Shown piece by piece: positions 7,230-14,624 of a DNA stretch of 22,364 nt (position 1 is the first letter of the stretch; each line of letters begins with the position of its first letter). The notes under the pieces are model-generated. The model was not told the origin of the DNA. It searched no databases and worked only from the letters and a program-made list of their open reading frames with translations. The DNA comes from Bacillota bacterium (lineage in GTDB: Bacteria; Bacillota_A; Clostridia; Lachnospirales; Lachnospiraceae): contig JAEZSL010000104.1 of assembly GCA_023443925.1 (NCBI GenBank), forward strand, positions 1 to 22,364, in the 5' to 3' direction. Both the position numbers and the translations under genes were made by a program.

Positions 7230-7272
7230 TTCTAATAACCCGCATGCCTTTTTGCGAGACTATTTACATTAA
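7230..7272 (-). repeat. Dispersed repeat X, copy B (after first lyase gene)
   Basis: This copy contains GCGAGACTATTTACATTAA and begins ten bases downstream of the stop of the lyase gene. It matches copy A at 869-910. Between it and the M20 gene the spacer (6985-7281) also holds repeat Y, so X and Y lie side by side here, whereas at the other locus they flank the GNAT gene. Confidence 0.6.
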
Positions 7273-7281
7273 TGTCCTCAC

Positions 7282-8817
7282 TTATATTTCACCTAAAGTT
7301 TTACTCTCTATGGCAGTTAAGTCATATGTTTTTAAAAACTCATAACTTTTCCGGATATCAATGGACAGATTCCGGTCCTCATCTAAAAATGTTATCTTTT
7401 TTCGAAAATCCGTATATAATTTTGACGTACCGCTGCCAAGCTTAATCCCAGAAGCCTTCTCCCGGTTTCTTAAATCCATTGCCTGGGCTCCGTGCATCAG
7501 TTCGATGCCGGCCATATAATATAAATTATCCAATAATTTTCTTGCTTTCTCCACTGCCAGGGAGGCGTTGGTGGCATGATCTTCTATTCCGCCGGCTAAT
7601 TCCAGATAATCCATAGAGGAGGGATTGACATACATACGGTTTTCCGCATCCAGGGCTCCGATGGCTTTTTGAATGGTACTAAAGGCAATTACCTGCTCTT
7701 CATTTGGTGCTAAAAACCGGGACAGCCCGGTAAACTGTGGATTGGCCAGTTTAATCAGCCTGCTGGCGGTCATTTTAGAGACATGCCCCAGCCCCAGTGT
7801 AAACATTTCAATACCCAGTACCCAGGCTAAAGGTTCAAAATTAGCACTGCAGCTGATTCTGTCCTCCTCCGGTATAAGACAGGGGTTATCGCAGGTCGTA
7901 TTCATTTCGGTTAATAACTGTCCCTTCACATAATGAAAGGCATCCAGCACCCCACCGGTTACCGCACAATAATCCCGGTAGCTTAAAGGATCCTGCAATG
8001 CTCTGCCGGGATACGGTTCAAATAAATAACTGCCGTCAAGGAATTCCCTGCAAAGTCTGGCTGAAATTATTTGTCCTTGATAGCCTCTTAACTTATTTAC
8101 CGTCTCATTAAAAGGAGCAGTAATACCGTTTAAAGCTTCTAAGGACAGACAGAATACCAGGTGGCTTACTTTCAGAAAATGTGCGGCTTCCAGCATAAAG
8201 ACCCCAGCCTGAGAAGCGGAACCGGCATTGGAGGATACGATACCCAGACCGTCTTTTGGCCCAAGGACTATAGGGGACAGAACAGCCTTTTTTAGGGCTA
8301 TAGCACCGGGCAGCCGCATCCCTTTAAAATAAGCTTCTCCTTCCCCGATCATAACCATCCCAATATCAGAAAGTGTACCGATATCACCTGCTCCGACGGA
8401 GCCTCTTTTTCGAATAACCGGATGAATACCTCTATTTAAAAATTCCGCCAGATACAAAACGATTTTTTCCGAAACCCCGGTATGTCCGGACAAAAATCCG
8501 TTTAACCGGATTAAAAGAGTCCCCCTTATCTCTGCTTCGCAGCATTCCGGAGCTATGCCGATACAGTGGCTTCGAAGCAGGGATTTATTATAGGCATCAA
8601 AATATTCCGCTTCCACTTTACGGTCCTTATTCCAACCGACTCCCGTATTCAACCCGTAGACTTTCTCACCTCTTTTATCAAGTTCGTATATCAAAGCCCG
8701 GGCTGATCTGACACGTACCAGGGCTTCTTCCTCCAGCTTAACTGTGGCCTTTTTCTTAACGACAAGTTCAAACTGTTCAAAATTTAGATTTGAACCGTTT
8801 AATTCAATTATATCCAC
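7282..8817 (-). CDS. Ammonia-lyase superfamily protein lacking the MIO serine (HutH/ergothionase-like)
   Basis: The 511-residue homologue of histidine ammonia-lyase keeps the general fold markers: YGLNTGVG (Tyr54, the usual catalytic base), LLRSH, QDPLSYR (273-279 region), CDNPCL and IEDHATN. The prosthetic-group loop, normally GSVGASGD, reads GSVGAGD (residues 139-145). The serine needed to form MIO is missing, and the DNA reads cleanly through it. A classical histidine or phenylalanine ammonia-lyase reaction is therefore unlikely. Ergothionase, which removes trimethylamine from ergothioneine, is a known MIO-free relative and a plausible model. The GTG start is preceded by AAAGGCAGGTG. It lies 135 bp after the molybdenum subunit gene. 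Substrate not proven. Confidence 0.85.
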   Translation of the reverse strand: MDIIELNGSNLNFEQFELVVKKKATVKLEEEALVRVRSARALIYELDKRGEKVYGLNTGVGWNKDRKVEAEYFDAYNKSLLRSHCIGIAPECCEAEIRGTLLIRLNGFLSGHTGVSEKIVLYLAEFLNRGIHPVIRKRGSVGAGDIGTLSDIGMVMIGEGEAYFKGMRLPGAIALKKAVLSPIVLGPKDGLGIVSSNAGSASQAGVFMLEAAHFLKVSHLVFCLSLEALNGITAPFNETVNKLRGYQGQIISARLCREFLDGSYLFEPYPGRALQDPLSYRDYCAVTGGVLDAFHYVKGQLLTEMNTTCDNPCLIPEEDRISCSANFEPLAWVLGIEMFTLGLGHVSKMTASRLIKLANPQFTGLSRFLAPNEEQVIAFSTIQKAIGALDAENRMYVNPSSMDYLELAGGIEDHATNASLAVEKARKLLDNLYYMAGIELMHGAQAMDLRNREKASGIKLGSGTSKLYTDFRKKITFLDEDRNLSIDIRKSYEFLKTYDLTAIESKTLGEI

Positions 8818-8952
8818 TCTGGCACCTGCCTTTCCTTTTATTCATGTAATAGCGTTCACATTGCATAATTCATCTGCCAAAAGAGGATATGCTGCTTACT
8901 TAAAAAGGTTAAAATGCAACTCATTTTAAAATACCAGCTAGAATCAGTCATT

Positions 8953-11193
8953 CTACCCATGTAGAACTTCCACAATATCCTCCGGAGTTACCGGATAATG
9001 GGACAGGCTGGTTCCAAGAGCATCATTAATGGCATTTATAATAGCCGGTGCCGGTGTAACCGCGGCAATTTCACCAACACTCTTTGCCCCATAAGGACCT
9101 TTTGGTTCCTTTTCTTCTATCAGCAGGGTACGGATTACCGGTGTATCCGGAGCATTCAGAAGATGGTATTTGGAAAAGTTTCTCGATTTTACTACACCGG
9201 ATTTATCAATATCGAAATTTTCATATAAAGCCATTCCTATACTCATATGGGCACCGCCTTCTATCTGGCCTTCTGCCAGCATGCGGTTTACCGCCCTTCC
9301 GATATCATGAACGGCAAGGCAGTCCAGAACCTCCACCTGGCCGGTACAGGTATCCACCCTAACCTCCACGAAACTCGCCGCATAGGATGCCGGATTGGCA
9401 GGTGATTCATACTCTTCAAATATGCATAAGGCTTTGGAGCACCTTTTTTCATAATCCAATGCAATTTCTCCAAAGGTTTTTGTTACACCTCCCGAGGTAA
9501 TAAGTCCGTTTTTAATCTCCATACTGCTGTTTTCCCATTGATATAACACACGGCAGGCCTTTTTAATTTTCCGTAAAAGCTTTTCTCCTGCTTTTTTAAC
9601 GGCCCCGCCGCAAACAAAGGTAACCCGGCTGGCCTGGGTCCCGGCCGAATCATAAGGAGTTGACAAGGTATCGGCTTCCAGAATTCTTACCTTACTGATA
9701 TCCGTCTTTAAAGCCTCTGCCGCTATCTGCTGCAAAGTGGTTATGGTGCCGCAGCCCTGCTCATGGATACTGATCTTTACAACAATACTGCCGTCCACAT
9801 ATAACATCATTTCCACATTGGTAAAGTCCGGATAGGCGCCTTTGTAGCCATTGCCATGGACGCCGCAGGCCATGCCGGTACCATAACGGTAACGATCCGT
9901 ATTCTTTAACTTAACGGATTCCCGCCTTAACTTCCAGTTAAATTCCTTCCTGCCTTTTTCCACACATTTACGGATCTGGGCATTGCCCAGACCCGGGGCA
10001 CCGGTCAGATCCACATCCATCGGATATACCAGGTTCTTTAACCGCAGTTCACAAGGGTCCATTCCAAGCTCCCTGGCTATGAGATCCAGATTGATTTCCG
10101 TAACGGCATGAGCCTGTGGAGAGCCGTAACCCCTGCAGGCACCGCCGGGAATTGTATTGGTATAATAGGTATTCACATCGCAGCGCTGGCTGGGAATCCG
10201 GTACAGACGGAACAGCTTTTTGCCCAGAGCCATGGCTACGGCTGCCGCATTGGTATAATAGGCACCGCCGTCAATATCACAGTGTATCTTCCGTCCCACA
10301 ATAATACCTTCTTTGGTCACTGCGGTTTCAATCTGCATATTGGCAGCGTTCCGGCTTCTGGTAGCAAGGATGGCATCACTTCGGTCCATATACAGCATTA
10401 CAGGTTTTTTTAAACGGTATGCCGCATAAGCACATGCCGGTTCCACGACGGTCTGGCCCTTGCCCCCGAAAGAACCGCCCATAACCGCCTTAATTACACG
10501 GATTCTGGAGTAAGGAAGATTCAGCAGCATGCTGATATGATACTGGATCTGGCTGGCCACCTGACAAGGACTGTAGACCACCAGCGTATCCGTTTCGTCA
10601 ATCTCACATAAACAGATATGAGGTTCAAGGGCGCTATGATGGATTTTCTGTGTGCTGCCCACCGTTTGAATCACCAGATCTGCCTGTGCTTTAGCATGTT
10701 CATAATTACCGCATTCTATGGTTTTATGAAATGCAAGGTTTGATATTCCTTCCCGGATTTCACAACCTTTTTTAGCATTTTCAATACCTGTTATTACCGG
10801 CAGTTCCGTATAGGTTATACGAACCAGGGATACACCGCGTTCTACTGCCTGTTTGCTGGTGCCTACCACCAGTGCCAGGTGGTCACCCATATATCTTGCC
10901 CGGTCACTTAAGATATACTGATCTTCCGGTGCATCGGTACCGGGATACCATTTATGGGCATTATAAGTGATTTTCGGAACATCCTTAAAGGTGTACACAG
11001 CCACAATCCCTTCTGCTTTTTCTGCTTCGGAGGTATCTATTTCGATGAGGCTGTGGGCTTTATCGCTTAATACCAATCTGGCATATAACATGCCTGTCCG
11101 CCTCATATCACAGATAAACTTTGTTCTGCCCATTACTTTTCCATAAGAATCTTCACGTTCCATACTTTTACCTACATAGTTTAGCTCACTCAA
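8953..11193 (-). CDS. Molybdenum hydroxylase, Mo-cofactor large subunit (xanthine dehydrogenase family)
   Basis: The 746-residue catalytic subunit carries the aldehyde-oxidase/xanthine-dehydrogenase a/b domain first (about 20-130), then the Mo-binding domains. Visible motifs are MGGSFGGK (about 238-245), GGACRGYGSPQ (350-360), HEQGCG (about 477-482), a STPYDSAGTQAS segment (about 511-522) and GAKSVGE, with the presumed catalytic glutamate at 708. Such enzymes hydroxylate electron-poor ring or aldehyde carbons using water and pass electrons to 2Fe-2S and FAD partners, encoded just upstream. The start is TTG at 11193, seven bases after AAGGAGG. The substrate cannot be read; in this cluster an imidazole, thioimidazole or imidazolone ring is likely. 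No XdhC-type maturase is in the window. Confidence 0.9.
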   Translation of the reverse strand: MSELNYVGKSMEREDSYGKVMGRTKFICDMRRTGMLYARLVLSDKAHSLIEIDTSEAEKAEGIVAVYTFKDVPKITYNAHKWYPGTDAPEDQYILSDRARYMGDHLALVVGTSKQAVERGVSLVRITYTELPVITGIENAKKGCEIREGISNLAFHKTIECGNYEHAKAQADLVIQTVGSTQKIHHSALEPHICLCEIDETDTLVVYSPCQVASQIQYHISMLLNLPYSRIRVIKAVMGGSFGGKGQTVVEPACAYAAYRLKKPVMLYMDRSDAILATRSRNAANMQIETAVTKEGIIVGRKIHCDIDGGAYYTNAAAVAMALGKKLFRLYRIPSQRCDVNTYYTNTIPGGACRGYGSPQAHAVTEINLDLIARELGMDPCELRLKNLVYPMDVDLTGAPGLGNAQIRKCVEKGRKEFNWKLRRESVKLKNTDRYRYGTGMACGVHGNGYKGAYPDFTNVEMMLYVDGSIVVKISIHEQGCGTITTLQQIAAEALKTDISKVRILEADTLSTPYDSAGTQASRVTFVCGGAVKKAGEKLLRKIKKACRVLYQWENSSMEIKNGLITSGGVTKTFGEIALDYEKRCSKALCIFEEYESPANPASYAASFVEVRVDTCTGQVEVLDCLAVHDIGRAVNRMLAEGQIEGGAHMSIGMALYENFDIDKSGVVKSRNFSKYHLLNAPDTPVIRTLLIEEKEPKGPYGAKSVGEIAAVTPAPAIINAINDALGTSLSHYPVTPEDIVEVLHG

Positions 11194-11217
11194 TCTAAAA
11201 CCTCCTTTGCAATCGAA

Positions 11218-12141
11218 TCAAGTCTCACCGGCAGTTATCTTCTGCCCATTTTGCATCTTTAACTCTTCTATCATGTTTAACATCAGACCAAAAGCTGCTT
11301 TCTTTTTATAATGTTTTGACGGACGGTCCGGAATATTTGTCTCGATCTGCTCCTCAACAGCCAATTTTAACTGTTCCGCCGGATACGCTGTCTGTTTTTC
11401 GGAAACTTCCCCCCAAGATATATCCGGATAATCCTCTAACCGTTTCCCGTCAATCGCCGCCTCAACAAGAGGTGCTCTTAAGGCTTTCCCGCCGACTGCT
11501 CCCAGATAGATTACGGGATTCTTAATCTGCCCATTTAGAAGCTCTACACTTAGACAGCCATTAATTTTGGATATGGTTACGCTTTTTCTGGCTCCTACTT
11601 TATAAAAAGCGGATAACCGGCTGCTTTTAAGTATCCGGATACGCCAAATGACCTCATCCTGTTTCAGGGAGGTTAAACCGCTGCCGGTGATTAATTCATC
11701 GATTGTGTATTCTATCAGCTTACCCTTGGAGTTAAGGAGAATAATGACCGCACCGCAGGCAGCCAGAACAGGTATCAGATCCGCACTTTGAGAGGCATTG
11801 CCAAGATTTCCGCCGATTGTGGCCAGATTCCGTATCTGGGTGGAACCAAGCATTCCGGCTGCCTGTGCCAATGCAGGAATATGAGATTTTATGACAGGAC
11901 TTTCCTCCAACCGTGCTGCCGTAACAAATGCTCCGATGATTATGGCATCCTCTGTTAAATAAATATCTCTGCTTTCCCGCATTTGGGTTAGATCAATCAG
12001 ATTATAATTATATATTTTCTTTTCATGAAATTGAATCATTAGATCCGTACAACCGGCAGCAAAATAGGTATTTTCATTTTTAATCTTTAAGAGAGCCACT
12101 AAATCCTCTTTCGTGTTCGGTCTGAAATATTCCATCGTCAC
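11218..12141 (-). CDS. Molybdenum hydroxylase FAD-binding subunit
   Basis: The 307-residue medium subunit of the xanthine dehydrogenase family shows the FAD-binding block FAAGCTDLMIQF (about 28-39) and the TIGGNLGNASQSADLIP segment (about 107-123) that contacts the flavin. A C-terminal CO-dehydrogenase-flavoprotein domain follows, with YKVGARKS. It relays electrons from the 2Fe-2S subunit to NAD or another acceptor. The GTG start overlaps the stop of the 2Fe-2S gene (GTGA), with GGAGG seven bases upstream, so the two are coupled. An ATG two codons on is spaced less well. Twenty-four bases separate it from the Mo subunit. Length is normal. Confidence 0.9.
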   Translation of the reverse strand: MTMEYFRPNTKEDLVALLKIKNENTYFAAGCTDLMIQFHEKKIYNYNLIDLTQMRESRDIYLTEDAIIIGAFVTAARLEESPVIKSHIPALAQAAGMLGSTQIRNLATIGGNLGNASQSADLIPVLAACGAVIILLNSKGKLIEYTIDELITGSGLTSLKQDEVIWRIRILKSSRLSAFYKVGARKSVTISKINGCLSVELLNGQIKNPVIYLGAVGGKALRAPLVEAAIDGKRLEDYPDISWGEVSEKQTAYPAEQLKLAVEEQIETNIPDRPSKHYKKKAAFGLMLNMIEELKMQNGQKITAGET

Positions 12142-12596
12142 ACCATTACCTCCGCTTCTCTTACTGCCTTAATAATCTTCTGGTAGCCGGTACATCTGCA
12201 CAGATTGCCCTCAATGGCACGCTTGATATCAATCTCTGACGGATGAGGGTTTTTCATGAGCAGGGCCTTGCAGGATAAAATCATCCCCGGGGTACAAAAG
12301 CCGCATTGAACTGCTCCATTATGTATAAATGACTTCTGAAGTGTATCCAATTCCCCATCTTTATCAATTCCCTCAATTGTAATTATTTCTTTGCCATATA
12401 TCTGACCGGCAAACATGGTACAAGAGGTTACCGCTTCACCGTCGGCAATAATGGTACAGGCTCCGCATTCCCCTTCTCCGCAGCCTTCCTTTACTCCAGT
12501 TAACCCCATATCCTCCCTTAGAAAATCGATTAATCTTAAAAACGGATTTATTTCTTTCTTTATATCTATTCCATTAATATTACATTCTAAGAGCAT
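12138..12596 (-). CDS. Molybdenum hydroxylase 2Fe-2S subunit
   Basis: The small iron-sulfur subunit of a xanthine-dehydrogenase-type enzyme has two clusters. The plant-type ferredoxin cluster is CGEGECGACTIIADGEAVTS with a later Cys. The helical second cluster is CGFCTPGM and NLCRCTGYQ. The frame could begin at a GTG (12605) or ATG (12602), but the ATG at 12596 has the best spacing (eight bases) to the GGCAGG ribosome site, so I chose a 152-residue product. It is the first gene of the minus-strand catabolic operon and faces a divergent promoter region shared with the lipoprotein gene. Family and role are secure. Confidence 0.92.
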   Translation of the reverse strand: MLLECNINGIDIKKEINPFLRLIDFLREDMGLTGVKEGCGEGECGACTIIADGEAVTSCTMFAGQIYGKEIITIEGIDKDGELDTLQKSFIHNGAVQCGFCTPGMILSCKALLMKNPHPSEIDIKRAIEGNLCRCTGYQKIIKAVREAEVMV

Positions 12597-12625
12597 GCAC
12601 ATCACCTGCCTAAAGATTTTTTCTA

Positions 12626-12758
12626 ATAGTAACCCTGTTCAGTCAAAAAAACGTCAAAAATAATATACTTTATACAGAAAAAGCTGTTAATTGCCAACCT
12701 GAGTATTTTAAAATTTAATTTTATTTTTGACGTTTTATTGACATTGCTATGGTATCAT
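12626..12758. promoter_or_regulatory. Divergent promoter region with mirror-image TTGACG elements
   Basis: A perfect 14-bp inverted repeat (AACGTCAAAAATAA at 12650-12663, TTATTTTTGACGTT at 12721-12734) flanks a 57-bp AT-rich core. Each arm carries TTGACG followed, 20 bp further outward, by a -10-like box: TACTAT (12626-12631, minus) and TATCAT (12753-12758, plus). Each arm is followed by a second TTGAC. The 20-bp spacing is longer than usual, so an activator may be needed. It would drive the molybdenum hydroxylase operon and the lipoprotein gene together. Confidence 0.55.
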
Positions 12759-12765
12759 GTCCGTA

Positions 12766-12835
12766 ATTCAAAATGTTAACAAACACAATGCCGTGGAATC
12801 ACTTAAGTGAAACCGCGGCATTTTCCATTTTGAAT
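12766..12835 (+). promoter_or_regulatory. Long nested stem-loop at the presumed 5' end of the lipoprotein mRNA
   Basis: Three nested inverted repeats share one axis: ATTCAAAATG/CATTTTGAAT (12766-12775, 12826-12835), AATGCCGTGG/CCGCGGCATT (12787-12796, 12813-12822, one G-U pair) and the inner palindrome CACTTAAGTG. The middle stem is followed by TTTTCCATTTT, so it could terminate or attenuate. Alternatively it is a 5' stabilising or ligand-sensing structure. Confidence 0.55.
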
Positions 12836-12845
12836 AACCTGCCTT

Positions 12846-12872
12846 GGCATATCCCCTTACCCCGGATATGCC
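12846..12872 (+). promoter_or_regulatory. Hairpin in the lipoprotein leader
   Basis: Perfect 9-bp arms GGCATATCC (12846-12854) and GGATATGCC (12864-12872) with a pyrimidine-rich loop lie in the long untranslated stretch before the lipoprotein gene. A further small GGAATA/TATTCC hairpin lies nearer the start codon. Nothing else is seen in the 12606-13015 spacer beyond these and the divergent promoters. Confidence 0.45.
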
Positions 12873-13015
12873 GGTATTTCATATCAGAACCCTTTAGTAC
12901 CTAGTATGTGAAAAGCCGACTGCTTTCACAAAATTAAATCAGGCATCTATACGGTAGGAATAAACTCTATATTCCAATACAGTATATAGCAAATATTATA
13001 ATAAGGAGTGTTTTT

Positions 13016-13915
13016 ATGAAAAGAAGAAGAATAATGGCATGTGTTCTGGCAGCTTCCCTGTTATTAACCAGTTTAACCGCCTGCGGCAAAAAGAAAGACA
13101 GTGATCCGCTGGTGGTTAGTTCAAAAGATTTTACCGAATCCATATTGATTGGAGAAATTTATGCTCTGGCTTTAGAAGATAATGATGTCCCCGTTGAAAG
13201 AAAGTTAAAGCTAGGGTTTGCTGTAGTCCGGGATGCCATTGAAAACGACGAAATCGACATGTACCCGGAATATACCGGCACCGGTCTCCTTACCGTATTA
13301 AATGAAGCTCCAATCTATGATCCCCAGGAATGTTATGATGCAGTAAAAAAAGGTTACAAGGAAAAGTTCAATATTGACTGGCTGGCGCACTCGGAAGTAA
13401 ATGATGCCGAAGGTCTTGCTATCACAAAAACAGTTGCCGATCAATACGGCATTAAAAACTTTTCCGATTTATGGGCGAATGCCGCCGAACTTAATTTTGC
13501 TGCAAATGGTGAATTTTATGAAAGTGAAGGCGCTTACAAACGTCTGGTGGAAGTATACGGCGAGCCGAATTTTAAAGATGCCCTAACCATGGATCACGTA
13601 CTGACCTATCAGGCAGCCCGCGACGGTGAAGTGGACGCCATCAGTGTTTATACCACGGAAGGTAATTTAGCAGGAAGCGATTTCGTTATCCTGGAGGATG
13701 ATAAAGGGGCATGGCCCCCCTACTATCTTGTTCCCATCATCCGGAATGATGCATTAACCGCACATCCGGAAGCGGAGGAAATTTTAAATAAAGTAACCGC
13801 TACCTTTACAGATGAAAATGTCATCGCCATGAATGCCAAAGTAGATATCGACGGTGAAGAATACGAAGACGTTGCCAAGGAATATTATGATTCTATCAAG
13901 AGTATCTTCGAATAA
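13016..13915 (+). CDS. Substrate-binding lipoprotein, OpuAC/quaternary-amine (QAT) type
   Basis: The 299-residue ABC-transporter binding protein has a basic N-terminus, a hydrophobic signal and lipobox LTAC, with the lipid-modified Cys23. Family marks are SSKDFTESILIGEIYAL (about 35-51) and the IDMYPEYTGTG segment (about 79-89), standard in glycine-betaine, choline, carnitine and ergothioneine (EgtU-type) binding proteins. It would sit on the outer face of the membrane and deliver a trimethylammonium-type substrate to a permease. No permease or ATPase gene is adjacent, so partners must be elsewhere. The start follows AAGGAG by about eight bases. Its place opposite the catabolic operon suggests it supplies that pathway; the ligand is inferred. 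Confidence 0.88.
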   Translation: MKRRRIMACVLAASLLLTSLTACGKKKDSDPLVVSSKDFTESILIGEIYALALEDNDVPVERKLKLGFAVVRDAIENDEIDMYPEYTGTGLLTVLNEAPIYDPQECYDAVKKGYKEKFNIDWLAHSEVNDAEGLAITKTVADQYGIKNFSDLWANAAELNFAANGEFYESEGAYKRLVEVYGEPNFKDALTMDHVLTYQAARDGEVDAISVYTTEGNLAGSDFVILEDDKGAWPPYYLVPIIRNDALTAHPEAEEILNKVTATFTDENVIAMNAKVDIDGEEYEDVAKEYYDSIKSIFE

Positions 13916-13980
13916 TCGGATACCTGACTCAGACTGGCTGTTTCCTTTAGTAAAGCTATTTGCAGCCTGACTCAGAAAGA

Positions 13981-14040
13981 TTACCGGCTCTTTTGTTTAC
14001 CTGATACAATTGCTGTATTTTCTGCCGGTAAAATTGTTTT
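13981..14040 (+). terminator. Probable terminator after the lipoprotein gene
   Basis: TTACCGGC (13981-13988) pairs with GCCGGTAA (14024-14031). An inner ATACA/TGTAT stem shortens the loop, and AATTGTTTTT follows. The position, 65 bases after the stop, suits a terminator. A direct repeat CCTGACTCAGA occurs twice between the gene and this stem. Confidence 0.5.
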
Positions 14041-14069
14041 TAGATATTGCTTACATCATATCACTTAAT

Positions 14070-14106
14070 AAATCCCCTTGAAAGAACATCTTCTTTCAGG
14101 GGATTT
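14070..14106 (+). other. Strong 16-bp hairpin in the spacer
   Basis: AAATCCCC plus TGAAAGAA pairs with TTCTTTCA plus GGGGATTT, with one bulged T and a CATC loop. It is very stable but lacks a T run on either strand. Together with the preceding stem it isolates the lipoprotein gene from the ferredoxin-like gene. The rest of 13916-14340 holds no gene that I can see. Confidence 0.55.
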
Positions 14107-14340
14107 GTGCTTCAAACACTTTATACAACAGCCGGTGGCAGTCACACCGCCGCCTTTAATAGACCATAGGTAATTACAAAACGATATTCTTTTCCCAATA
14201 TACAATATAATTTATATAATTCAGAGCTTTAGTTGCACTCTGGTCAATCTTCAGTACTGAATTGTATTAACCATAGGGTACATAGGGTAACGAGATACCG
14301 TAATGATGATTTCGCAATTGCCTAATTAATCACTCACTGA

Positions 14341-14390
14341 GAAAGGAGAACAGCCATAAGGTTTTACACCATTTATTATGGCAGTATTGC
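14341..14390 (+). promoter_or_regulatory. Leader stem-loop element, copy 1
   Basis: A 50-bp element begins GAAAGGA, contains GCCATAA (14353-14359) pairing with TTATGGC (14376-14382), and ends TGGCAGTATTGC. The same layout recurs at 15751-15801 before the second lyase gene. It may be an operator or an RNA leader shared by the two plus-strand genes. Confidence 0.5.
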
Positions 14391-14401
14391 TATTGATACT
14401 T

Positions 14402-14589
14402 TTATTGCCATTGCATTGCAATTAATACTATCATTGCTAATAATACTGTTATTGCCATTGCATTGCAATAAATATTATCATTGCTAATAATACTGTTATT
14501 ACTGTATCATTGCAGTTAACAATATTATTATTAGTAATATTGTTATTGCTATTTCATTGCTATTGATATTATTTCAATGACTATTATTA
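14402..14589 (+). repeat. 47-bp tandem repeat array, four units
   Basis: Four head-to-tail units of exactly 47 bp start at 14402, 14449, 14496 and 14543, each beginning TTATT. Units 1 and 2 are nearly identical (TTATTGCCATTGCATTGCAA onward); units 3 and 4 are progressively diverged. The sequence is rich in ATTGC and ATTATT. It lies between the leader stem-loop and the ferredoxin-like gene, and the element's tail AGTATTGC resembles part of the unit. Confidence 0.8.
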
Positions 14590-14616
14590 TAGTAATTATT
14601 AAGCAATACTTTATGG

Positions 14617-14622
14617 TATAAT
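14617..14622 (+). promoter_or_regulatory. TATAAT box just before the ferredoxin-like ORF
   Basis: A consensus TATAAT ends two bases before the annotated ATG (14625). No good -35 box is seen at 17 bp. If used, the transcript would be leaderless, or would begin inside the frame and use the strong AAGGAGG (14697-14703) with the ATG at 14712. Confidence 0.4.
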
Positions 14623-14624
14623 AT

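Noticed and set aside
7282..8817. Plain histidine ammonia-lyase (HutH) annotation
   Set aside because: The residue that forms the MIO prosthetic group is absent, so the standard name would overstate what the sequence supports.
2195..12607. Shared AAAGGCAGGTG-like ribosome sites before the 25-codon ORF, the first lyase and the 2Fe-2S gene as a regulatory motif
   Set aside because: They are short, purine-rich Shine-Dalgarno variants and can be explained by ordinary ribosome-site constraint.
12606..13015. A known riboswitch (T-box, TPP, cobalamin, SAM or fluoride) in the lipoprotein leader
   Set aside because: None of the conserved core sequences of those classes is present; only generic stem-loops are seen.
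14362..14490. A hydrophobic open frame across the 47-bp repeats as a small membrane protein
   Set aside because: It has no usual start codon, and the hydrophobicity follows automatically from ATTGC and ATT repeats.
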